Origin: Gulosibacter chungangensis
Lineage (GTDB): Bacteria > Actinomycetota > Actinomycetes > Actinomycetales > Microbacteriaceae
Length of the DNA: 64,000 bases
NCBI RefSeq assembly: GCF_008831155.1
Contig: NZ_WBKB01000002.1
Span: 186,001-250,000, forward strand
Direction of reading: 5' to 3'
Part shown: positions 37,405 through 43,230 of the stretch, piece by piece
Layout: the number at the start of each line of letters is the position of its first letter
How positions within the stretch are numbered: the first letter of the stretch is position 1
Position numbers and translations under genes: made by a program
Notes under the pieces: model-generated
Told to the model about the DNA's origin: nothing
Database searches by the model: none
Seen by the model: only the letters and a program-made list of their open reading frames with translations

Positions 37405-38609
37405 CCGTCATGCTAATCGTAAGCAATGTGCGACCGTGGGGCAAAGCACCCGTGGATCTGCTCATCGAAGCCGGGGTGATTACCGAGGCTCGGCCCCACC
37501 GCACCGTCGACCGTGCAGAAGAAGCATCCAGGGTCGAGGTCATTGACGGGCGCGGCCTGCTCGCCCTTCCCGGATTCGTGAACGCGCACGCACACGTGGA
37601 CAAGAGCTGGTGGGGGCAACCCTGGGTCTCGTACGGAGGCGAGGATACGACGGAGGGCCGGATCGCCCACGAACGCGCCGAGCGAGACAAGTACGGTATT
37701 CCTAGCGCGGACGGCGCTACGCGGATACTCCGGGAGTTCCTCCGGCACGGCACTACAGCGACGCGCAGTCACGTCGATGTGGATCTCGGGACGGGGTTGC
37801 GCGGACTGCACATGGTGCAGGAGGCTGCCGCAAGCCTCGATGGCGCGATAGATGTGGAGTTGGTCGCATTCCCGCAAGACGGAGTGCTGCGTCGCCCCGG
37901 GGTGCTCGACCTGCTCGACCAGGCGGCAGCCGAAGGTCGGATCTCAGCTATCGGAGGGCTCGACCCTGCAACCATCGATCGCGACCCCGTCGGTCAGTTG
38001 GATGCGCTGTTCGAGATCGCTGACCGGCGTCAGGTCGGAATCGACATCCACCTCCACGACCATGGCGATCTTGGTGCGTTTCAATACGAGCTACTGATCG
38101 AACGCACTCGTGCGCTCGGCCTGGCCGGTCGGGTGAACGTTTCGCACGGTTTTGCTCTGGGTGAGCTTTCTGGTGATGTGTCCGAGAAGATGCTGAACGC
38201 GCTGGCCGAGTCAGGGATCAGCTGGACCACCGTCGCCCCTGTCCGCAGCGCACCGTTGCCCTGGCAAGGGATGCGGAACCTCGGAATTCTTCTGGGGTTG
38301 GGCACTGATGGCATTCGAGACCTGTGGTCGCCCTTTGGTGACGGTGACATGCTCGCCATTGCACTCGGATTTGCCCGGCTGCACGGTCTTCACACCGACG
38401 CAGACCTGACTTACGCTGTCGAGCTGGCCAGCAGTCATGCCGCAAGGTTCGTGGACCGTGACCAGCACGAGCTGAAGCCGGGTTGCCGGGCTGACATCGT
38501 GCTCCTGGACGCGCAGAACGTTGCCGACGCCCTGACGCGTGTCGCACCTCGATCGCTGGTGATTGCTGGAGGTAGGGTCGTCGCAACGGAAGGTGAAGTC
38601 ATCCTGTGA
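37401..38609 (+). CDS. amidohydrolase, cytosine-deaminase-like
   Basis: A 402-residue metal-dependent hydrolase of the amidohydrolase superfamily, closest in layout to CodA-type deaminases. Metal ligands appear as NAHAHVDK (His63, His65), IHLHDHGD, NVSHGFAL and LGTDGIRD. It probably deaminates or hydrolyses a cyclic amide or nitrogen heterocycle; substrate is unknown. The TTG start at 37401 follows AAAGGAA; an ATG at 37410 is the alternative. It is downstream of a GntR gene and is likely controlled by it. The absence of a permease next door is unusual for a catabolic deaminase. Confidence 0.75.
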   Translation: MTVMLIVSNVRPWGKAPVDLLIEAGVITEARPHRTVDRAEEASRVEVIDGRGLLALPGFVNAHAHVDKSWWGQPWVSYGGEDTTEGRIAHERAERDKYGIPSADGATRILREFLRHGTTATRSHVDVDLGTGLRGLHMVQEAAASLDGAIDVELVAFPQDGVLRRPGVLDLLDQAAAEGRISAIGGLDPATIDRDPVGQLDALFEIADRRQVGIDIHLHDHGDLGAFQYELLIERTRALGLAGRVNVSHGFALGELSGDVSEKMLNALAESGISWTTVAPVRSAPLPWQGMRNLGILLGLGTDGIRDLWSPFGDGDMLAIALGFARLHGLHTDADLTYAVELASSHAARFVDRDQHELKPGCRADIVLLDAQNVADALTRVAPRSLVIAGGRVVATEGEVIL

Positions 38610-38743
38610 CTGGAAGTGGAGTCGGGTGAACCATCCGACACGATTCTTGAACCGTGGGCACGCTGGTCTGTGAGATCGGTATGCTCGCGGTTCGAGCGAG
38701 GTCAAACCCGAGGAAGTCGCATGTTTGAGCAGCGACACTTGGG

Positions 38744-38815
38744 TGGGCCATACTGGGTTCGAACCAGTGACCTCTTCCGTGTGAAGGAAGCGCGCTACCA
38801 CTGCGCTAATGGCCC
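38744..38815 (-). tRNA. tRNA-Val (CAC)
   Basis: A 72-nt cloverleaf on the minus strand. The acceptor GGGCCAT pairs with ATGGCCC, the D-stem is GCGC/GCGC, the anticodon stem CTTCC/GGAAG encloses TTCACAC with anticodon CAC, and the T-arm is ACTGG-TTCGAAC-CCAGT. The discriminator is A and CCA is not encoded. It reads GUG codons. Confidence 0.95.
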
Positions 38816-38870
38816 ATAACGAAGATTTATCTTGCCACATAGTTTCCGGTCTTGGCTAATCAGAGGGTTC

Positions 38871-38930
38871 GGCGTGTCTGTGGATGTGTTGCGGGTGTCT
38901 GCAATGGCGTCCGCTCGTGTCTGACACGCC
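38871..38930. repeat. iterated GTGTCTG motif with bounding inverted repeat
   Basis: GTGTCTG occurs at 38874, 38895 and 38917, spaced 21 and 22 bases, about two helical turns. The block is bounded by GGCGTGTC (38871-38878) and its inverse GACACGCC (38923-38930). The last copy forms the perfect palindrome GTGTCTGACAC. It lies in the 257-base gap between tRNA-Val(CAC) and the first tRNA-Gly; no gene is seen there. Confidence 0.55.
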
Positions 38931-39000
38931 GTATGTGAGGGTCGCGATCCGCATGGTTGGGGGAATAGCGAAGGAAAACTGCGGGAATTTTCGCTTCAAG

Positions 39001-39030
39001 TTGGCATTCCTCGGGGGAGTGGTCTAATGT
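39001..39030 (+). promoter_or_regulatory. promoter of tRNA operon copy 1
   Basis: TTGGCA (39001-39006), 18-base spacer, TAATGT (39025-39030), about 43 bases before tRNA-Gly. The same hexamers with a 17-base spacer precede copy 2, supporting the call. Confidence 0.7.
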
Positions 39031-39072
39031 ATTTCAAGTGCTGAGGCGCTCGAGAGAGTCGTAAGGCACGAT

Positions 39073-39145
39073 GCGGATGTAGCGCAGTTGGTAGCGCATA
39101 ACCTTGCCAAGGTTAGGGTCGCGAGTTCGAGTCTCGTCATCCGCT
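39073..39145 (+). tRNA. tRNA-Gly (GCC), copy 1
   Basis: A 73-nt cloverleaf with acceptor GCGGATG/CATCCGC, anticodon stem TAACC/GGTTA with loop TTGCCAA (anticodon GCC), T-arm GCGAG-TTCGAGT-CTCGT and discriminator T. It is identical to the copy at 40424-40496. Confidence 0.95.
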
Positions 39146-39195
39146 CGAGTGTGATCAAGGCCCACCTTGTTGCACGGGAAATAGAATCCCAACAC

Positions 39196-39266
39196 GGTGA
39201 CGTGGCCGAGAGGCGAGGCAGCGGCCTGCAAAGCCGTTTACACGGGTTCGAATCCCGTCGTCACCT
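39196..39266 (+). tRNA. tRNA-Cys (GCA), copy 1
   Basis: A 71-nt cloverleaf with acceptor GGTGACG/CGTCACC, anticodon stem GCGGC/GCCGT with loop CTGCAAA (anticodon GCA), T-arm ACGGG-TTCGAAT-CCCGT and discriminator T. The sequence matches the copy at 40557. Confidence 0.95.
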
Positions 39267-39295
39267 CGTAACACAGCGAATCTCACAAGAGAAAC

Positions 39296-39367
39296 GCGCG
39301 ATTGGCGCAGCGGTAGCGCGCTTCCCTGACACGGAAGAGGTCACTGGTTCGATCCCAGTATCGCGCA
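39296..39367 (+). tRNA. tRNA-Val (GAC), copy 1
   Basis: A 72-nt cloverleaf with acceptor GCGCGAT/ATCGCGC, anticodon stem CTTCC/GGAAG with loop CTGACAC (anticodon GAC), T-arm ACTGG-TTCGATC-CCAGT and discriminator A. Its 3' half recurs in the tRNA-like sequence about 106 bases downstream. Confidence 0.95.
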
Positions 39368-39401
39368 CGAGTCTACGTAGCACGGGTTACCGGCAGTGAC
39401 C

Positions 39402-39473
39402 TCGCGAAAACAGGTCAGAAGCGATGCTTCCTCCCTCGAAGTTTTCGCGCTGGTTCGATCCCAGTATCGCGAA
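39402..39473 (+). ncRNA. 72-nt tRNA-like sequence, copy 1
   Basis: The T-arm and 3' acceptor strand are copied from tRNA-Val(GAC). The rest differs: a 5-bp anticodon-like stem GCTTC/GAAGT (39426-39430, 39438-39442) encloses a seven-base loop CTCCCTC with CCC at the anticodon position. TCGCGA at the 5' end pairs with TCGCGA at the 3' end (six of seven acceptor pairs). No D-stem is visible. Total length equals tRNA-Val. It may be a degenerate tRNA, a tRNA-derived structured RNA or a recombination scar. Confidence 0.4.
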
Positions 39474-39486
39474 CGAACAAACTCTG

Positions 39487-39511
39487 AAACCCCTGCTTCG
39501 GCAGGGGTTTT
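39487..39511 (+). terminator. terminator of tRNA operon copy 1
   Basis: AAACCCCTGC (39487-39496) pairs with GCAGGGGTTT (39501-39510) across a TTCG tetraloop and is followed by TTCTCG. It ends the tRNA transcript 13 bases after the tRNA-like element. Confidence 0.85.
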
Positions 39512-39556
39512 CTCGTCCTTGGAAAGTGTCGGGCAATTGCCCAGATGAGGAGCAAA

Positions 39557-40339
39557 ATGACCTCACCACTCGTAGTTGGAACCGACGGCTCTGCAGTACC
39601 CAACCCCGGCCCGTGTGGTTGTGCCTGGGTGGCTGAAGATGGCCGCTGGGGAGCTGAGCATCTTGGGCAGGGAACTAACAACATCGGCGAGCTCACGGCA
39701 ATCCTTCGGGCCATCCAAGCAAATCCGAACCAACCGCTGCATGTGCTGGCGGACTCTCAATACGCCATCAACTCCGTCACCACATGGGGGCCGGCGTGGC
39801 GGCGTAAGGGTGTAACCGGTAAGAAGAATATGGAGCTGATCTTCGAGATTATCGACCTCGTCGAAGCGCGCCGCGCAACCGTTCCGGTGACCTTCGAATG
39901 GGTGCGGGCACACGACCGGTCAAACTCCACGCCGCTAAACAGCTTGGCGGATGAGTACGCAAACGCGGCATCCAAGCGTGACTTCGGGGCGCAGACTGGT
40001 GTGATTGAGAATATCGCCGAACGTTCGGCCGCAGCGGCCGCGAGGCAGCCTTCTTCGAGTGGCACGAGTCGCACGAGTGGCGGGGATGGTTCTGGCGATA
40101 ACGGCGCTGCAAAGCGCTCCACAGGGAAGTGGGCAACGATGACTGAACTCGGCAAGCCTCTCGGGCTGTCCGCGGTGCAGGTTGGGAAGATTTTGACGAA
40201 TGCCGGGCTTCGTGATGGTTCACTCGCGACGGATGCTGCGGTTGCCGACGGCCTTGCGCGTCACCGAAAGATGAAATCTGGCACGGAGTTCTCGGTCTGG
40301 GACCGCAAACGAGTCACGGAAATCCTGCGACAACAGTAG
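39557..40339 (+). CDS. rnhA: ribonuclease HI with C-terminal helix-turn-helix-like extension
   Basis: A 260-residue protein. Residues 1-145 are RNase HI with all catalytic acids, Asp10 (VGTDGS), Glu45 (NIGELTA), Asp66 (LADSQYA) and Asp132 (LADEYA), plus His119. It degrades RNA in RNA-DNA hybrids. A Ser/Gly/Ala linker (about 155-190) leads to an extra domain (190-260), WATMTELGKPLGLSAVQVGKIL onward, that resembles the small helix-turn-helix domain at the end of some phage antirepressors. The ATG follows GAGGAGC. It lies between the two tRNA operon copies and has no obvious terminator before copy 2. Confidence 0.85.
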   Translation: MTSPLVVGTDGSAVPNPGPCGCAWVAEDGRWGAEHLGQGTNNIGELTAILRAIQANPNQPLHVLADSQYAINSVTTWGPAWRRKGVTGKKNMELIFEIIDLVEARRATVPVTFEWVRAHDRSNSTPLNSLADEYANAASKRDFGAQTGVIENIAERSAAAAARQPSSSGTSRTSGGDGSGDNGAAKRSTGKWATMTELGKPLGLSAVQVGKILTNAGLRDGSLATDAAVADGLARHRKMKSGTEFSVWDRKRVTEILRQQ

Positions 40340-40353
40340 GGCCAAAGGTCGAT

Positions 40354-40382
40354 TTGGCAATCCCGATGAATTGCACTAATGT
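40354..40382 (+). promoter_or_regulatory. promoter of tRNA operon copy 2
   Basis: TTGGCA (40354-40359), 17-base spacer, TAATGT (40377-40382), 41 bases before tRNA-Gly. The -10 and leader match copy 1, while the spacer differs in sequence, so selection has kept the hexamers. Confidence 0.75.
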
Positions 40383-40423
40383 AGTTCGAGTGCTGAGGCG
40401 CTCGAGAGAGTCCTAAGCACGAT

Positions 40424-40496
40424 GCGGATGTAGCGCAGTTGGTAGCGCATAACCTTGCCAAGGTTAGGGTCGCGAGTTCGAGTCTCGTCATCCGCT
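40424..40496 (+). tRNA. tRNA-Gly (GCC), copy 2
   Basis: Identical in all 73 positions to the tRNA-Gly at 39073-39145: anticodon GCC in loop TTGCCAA, acceptor GCGGATG/CATCCGC. Confidence 0.95.
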
Positions 40497-40556
40497 CGAG
40501 TGTTGAGGAGGCTAGCTTTCGAGCTGGCCTTCTTGCACGGGAGGCGAATCCCACAC

Positions 40557-40627
40557 GGTGACGTGGCCGAGAGGCGAGGCAGCGGCCTGCAAAGCCGTTT
40601 ACACGGGTTCGAATCCCGTCGTCACCT
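40557..40627 (+). tRNA. tRNA-Cys (GCA), copy 2
   Basis: Identical to the tRNA-Cys at 39196-39266 with anticodon GCA in loop CTGCAAA. The spacer to tRNA-Gly is 60 bases here against 50 in copy 1 and differs in sequence. Confidence 0.95.
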
Positions 40628-40654
40628 CAAAATAGCGAATCTCACAAGAGAAAC

Positions 40655-40726
40655 GCGCGATTGGCGCAGCGGTAGCGCGCTTCCCTGACACGGAAGAGGT
40701 CACTGGTTCGATCCCAGTATCGCGCA
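40655..40726 (+). tRNA. tRNA-Val (GAC), copy 2
   Basis: Identical to the tRNA-Val at 39296-39367, anticodon GAC in loop CTGACAC, 27 bases after tRNA-Cys. Confidence 0.95.
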
Positions 40727-40760
40727 CAGGTTTACTTAGCATCGGTCGCCCGCAGTGACC

Positions 40761-40832
40761 TCGCAAAAACAGGTCGGAAGCGATGCTTCCTCCCCTGAAG
40801 TTTTCGCGCTGGTTCGATCCCAGTATCGCGCA
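40761..40832 (+). ncRNA. 72-nt tRNA-like sequence, copy 2
   Basis: The counterpart of the element at 39402. The T-arm and acceptor 3' strand are a perfect copy of the tRNA-Val(GAC) 3' end including the discriminator A. The anticodon-like hairpin GCTTC-CTCCCCT-GAAGT again shows CCC. The 5' acceptor strand TCGCAAA pairs poorly with ATCGCGC (about four of seven), so this copy looks more decayed or never formed a full acceptor. Confidence 0.35.
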
Positions 40833-40851
40833 CAGATTTAAATACGAAATC

Positions 40852-40888
40852 ATGCCGAGACAGCGTATGTCTCGGCATTCATGTCTTC
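40852..40888 (+). terminator. terminator of tRNA operon copy 2
   Basis: ATGCCGAGACA (40852-40862) pairs with TGTCTCGGCAT (40868-40878) across GCGTA and is followed by TCATGTCTTCC. Its GAGACA/TGTCTC core recurs at 40928-40941. Confidence 0.6.
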
Positions 40889-40889
40889 C

Positions 40890-40941
40890 TTGACGACAAA
40901 CTCGAGCGGTCCTAGCGTTTCCTTTATGAGACAGATGTCTC
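40890..40941 (+). promoter_or_regulatory. promoter and palindromic operator of the PLP-enzyme operon
   Basis: TTGACG (40890-40895), 17-base spacer, TAGCGT (40913-40918). Just after the expected start site is GAGACA-GA-TGTCTC (40928-40941), a perfect 6-bp inverted repeat suited to repression, probably by the XRE-cupin regulator encoded at the end of the operon. Confidence 0.5.
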
Positions 40942-40958
40942 GTTAAGGAGTTCGTTTA

Positions 40959-42074
40959 ATGCCCAATGCCGAGAACAGCAGCCACGTAGCCAAGATGCTG
41001 CACCGCCGAGCAGGCACGCTGCGCCCAGGTGACCCGCTGGTACCGCCGCTGGTGGCTGCGAGCGCATTTCTCTTGCCCGGAGAGCCAAACGCTCCATTCG
41101 GGTATGGCCGATGGAACACCCCGACCTGGGCGGCCCTCGAAACTTCTTTGAGCATCCTGGAAGACGCCGACACTGTCATCTTCCCTTCGGGGATGGCCGC
41201 GATTGCCGCCGTACTGATGACTCAGCTCGAGCACGGAGACCGCGTTCTCTTGCCCTCAGATGGTTACTACAACACCCGAAGCATGGCCGAGAAATACCTC
41301 ACCCCGCAAGGCGTCCAGATCGAACTTTGCGCGACCCCTGACTACGGGGACAAAGACTTCACCGGTTTCAAATTGGTCTTCGTAGAGACACCGTCGAATC
41401 CACGATTGGACGTGTGCGAGATCGCGGACGTCGCGCGCCGAGCTCACCGGGCCGGAGCGCTAGTCGTGGTGGACAACACGACCATGACGGTCCTGGGGCA
41501 ACAACCGCTCAACCTCGGCGCCGATATCGTCGTGGCATCCGATACAAAGGCTCTCAACGGGCACTCGGACGCATTGCTCGGCCACGTTGCTTCGCGTGAT
41601 GCTTCGGTACTCGATGCGGTGCGAGAGTGGCGAACCTTGGCCGGTGGAATTCCCGGACAGCTGGAGGCTTGGTTGGTGCATCGAGGGCTCGAGAGTTTCG
41701 AGCTCCGATACGAACGGATGTGCACCAGCGCAGGTCTTATTGCGGAACGCTTCTTGGAGCATCCGGCGATTGTTGACGTGGTCTATCCGGGGCTTCCGAC
41801 ACATCCCGCGCGGGAGATCGTGGCTCGGCAAATGTCGAGCGGTGGCAGCTTGGTGGGCGTCACGTTCGCGCATGCGGATGCGGCAGAACAGTTCATTACG
41901 AGGGCGGAGTATGTCATACCCGCAACGAGCTTCGGCGGTACCCACACCACTGCCGAGCGGCGCGCACGCTGGGGCGATGAGGTCGCCGCGGGATTTGTGC
42001 GCTTGTCCGTGGGTTGCGAGCCGACCGAAGTGCTGTGGCAGGACTTCGCCGCCACGCTCCAGGAACTGTCGTGA
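40959..42074 (+). CDS. cystathionine gamma-lyase/synthase-like PLP enzyme
   Basis: A 371-residue fold-type I PLP enzyme of the Cys/Met metabolism family. Expected residues are visible: Tyr103 (DGYYNTR, stacking), Asp172 (VVDNTTMT), the Schiff-base lysine Lys197 in SDTKALNGHSD, and the PATSFGGTHTTAERRAR segment near 325. Family members catalyse beta- or gamma-elimination/replacement on cystathionine, homoserine esters or methionine; which applies here cannot be decided. AAGGAG precedes the ATG. Its stop overlaps the start of the regulator gene (GTGA). Confidence 0.82.
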   Translation: MPNAENSSHVAKMLHRRAGTLRPGDPLVPPLVAASAFLLPGEPNAPFGYGRWNTPTWAALETSLSILEDADTVIFPSGMAAIAAVLMTQLEHGDRVLLPSDGYYNTRSMAEKYLTPQGVQIELCATPDYGDKDFTGFKLVFVETPSNPRLDVCEIADVARRAHRAGALVVVDNTTMTVLGQQPLNLGADIVVASDTKALNGHSDALLGHVASRDASVLDAVREWRTLAGGIPGQLEAWLVHRGLESFELRYERMCTSAGLIAERFLEHPAIVDVVYPGLPTHPAREIVARQMSSGGSLVGVTFAHADAAEQFITRAEYVIPATSFGGTHTTAERRARWGDEVAAGFVRLSVGCEPTEVLWQDFAATLQELS

Positions 42075-42664
42075 GCACTCCGCCGATCAACGAATATGAG
42101 GGCGGTGACTTCGACGTTCGGCTTGGTGCGCGCATCCTTCGAGAGCGTGAAGCGCGCGGCTGGTCGCTGACCGAGCTGGCCGAGCGGTCACAGGTATCGC
42201 GAGCTCAGATCAATAAGGTGGAGCGCGGCGCGAGCAGTCCCACGGCCGCAGTGCTGGGGAAGCTCTCGGCAGCATTTGGCCTCACGATTTCTACTCTGCT
42301 TGGGGGAGTCGAAGGGGAGGAAGCTGTCCGCCTGACTCGATTTGCCGAACATCCGCAGTGGATGGACCCAGCAACAGGTTATGTGCGGCGGCAAATAGCC
42401 CCACACGCCGGCTCATCCCTGACCTTCGAGATCACACACGTCGAATTACCCGCGGGGGAGTCAACCTCGTATCCGGCCTCGGCCTTCGCATTTTTGCAAC
42501 AGCTCGTGTTCGTGCTGGACGGGCAACTGGCTTTCACCGAAGGCGACACGGTGCACCGGCTTGGGGCAGGCGACAGCCTTGAGCTCGGGAGCTCAGCGGA
42601 CTGCACGTTTGCTAACGCGTCGGGCGTGACCTGCACCTACTTGGTCGTAGTTGCCCGAAAGTAG
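42071..42664 (+). CDS. XRE-family regulator with cupin sensor domain
   Basis: A 197-residue protein. Residues 15-72 form a Cro/C1 helix-turn-helix (WSLTELAERSQVSRAQINKVERG) and residues about 110-195 a small cupin barrel (LQQLVFVLDGQLAFTEGDTVHRLGAGDSLEL). Such HTH-cupin proteins usually sense a small amino-acid-related ligand. The GTG start overlaps the stop of the PLP enzyme, so the regulator is made with its presumed target. An earlier in-frame start lies inside the upstream gene. Confidence 0.85.
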   Translation: MSTPPINEYEGGDFDVRLGARILREREARGWSLTELAERSQVSRAQINKVERGASSPTAAVLGKLSAAFGLTISTLLGGVEGEEAVRLTRFAEHPQWMDPATGYVRRQIAPHAGSSLTFEITHVELPAGESTSYPASAFAFLQQLVFVLDGQLAFTEGDTVHRLGAGDSLELGSSADCTFANASGVTCTYLVVVARK

Positions 42665-42722
42665 ACGGCTCGGGAGCAGAGACTTCACATGACAATGCCC
42701 GTCTCCAGGTAAGGTCAAGGGC

Positions 42723-43136
42723 GTGAATACGCCGCAGCCTCGCAAATCCATTCCGTTCCTCGTGACTCTCGGTGTCGCATCCATCGCCTTGGTTGGCTGC
42801 TCCGGCGGCGATTCATCCTCGGAACCCACCATCACGGGTGAAGCAACCACATACGACTCGCTCGAGGAGCTGCGCGATCTTTACGTGGAAGCTGGCGGCG
42901 AATGTCCCGAGTGGGAAGAACTCGACCCGGGCGATTGGGATGCGGTCGCGGGTCGCTGCAGCGACTCGGTCGTGATCACCGTCTTTAACGACACTTCGCA
43001 AATCGACGAAGTGGTGCAGAGCTCCCTCGATCTCATCGTGGAAACCCACCTGCTGGTGGGGGAGAACTGGATCATTAACACCGCGAACCCCGAGAACTAC
43101 GTTGACGCACTCGGCGGCGCGGTCATCACCGGTTAG
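42723..43136 (+). CDS. small secreted lipoprotein, unknown function
   Basis: A 137-residue protein with a classical lipoprotein signal: basic start, hydrophobic PFLVTLGVASIAL and lipobox LVGC with Cys26 as the lipidation site. The mature part is short, acidic and contains a second Cys pair (GECPEWEE and GRCSDS) that could form a disulfide. I recognise no family. The GTG start has TAAGGT seven bases upstream and no Shine-Dalgarno, so the mRNA is probably leaderless. Confidence 0.7.
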   Translation: MNTPQPRKSIPFLVTLGVASIALVGCSGGDSSSEPTITGEATTYDSLEELRDLYVEAGGECPEWEELDPGDWDAVAGRCSDSVVITVFNDTSQIDEVVQSSLDLIVETHLLVGENWIINTANPENYVDALGGAVITG

Positions 43137-43230
43137 TCCGGCCTAGAATGAAACTCTGTGCCGGTGCGCGAAATCTATTGCAGCCGGGGCACAAAATCAC
43201 CGTCACAAGACAAGCAATCAAGGAGCCGAC

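Noticed and set aside
38211-38840. A 209-codon minus-strand open frame over tRNA-Val(CAC) and the amidohydrolase 3' end
   Set aside because: It is antisense to a clear amidohydrolase and reads through a tRNA gene; its start part is the typical artefact peptide of an antisense tRNA.
39450-39471. Copy of the tRNA-Val 3' end as an integrase attachment site (attL/attR)
   Set aside because: Only about 80 bases separate it from the intact tRNA end, with no integrase or element between, and it recurs identically in copy 2. A local tRNA-derived duplication fits better, although an old excision scar cannot be fully excluded.
40599-40853. Minus-strand frame across tRNA-Cys, tRNA-Val and the tRNA-like element (also its twin at 39387-39714)
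   Set aside because: The translation is made of antisense tRNA sequence, a known source of spurious proteins, and has no ribosome site.
43137-43230. T-box or other riboswitch ahead of thrS
   Set aside because: The 94-base gap is too short and has neither a T-box sequence nor a specifier-loop or terminator/antiterminator pair.
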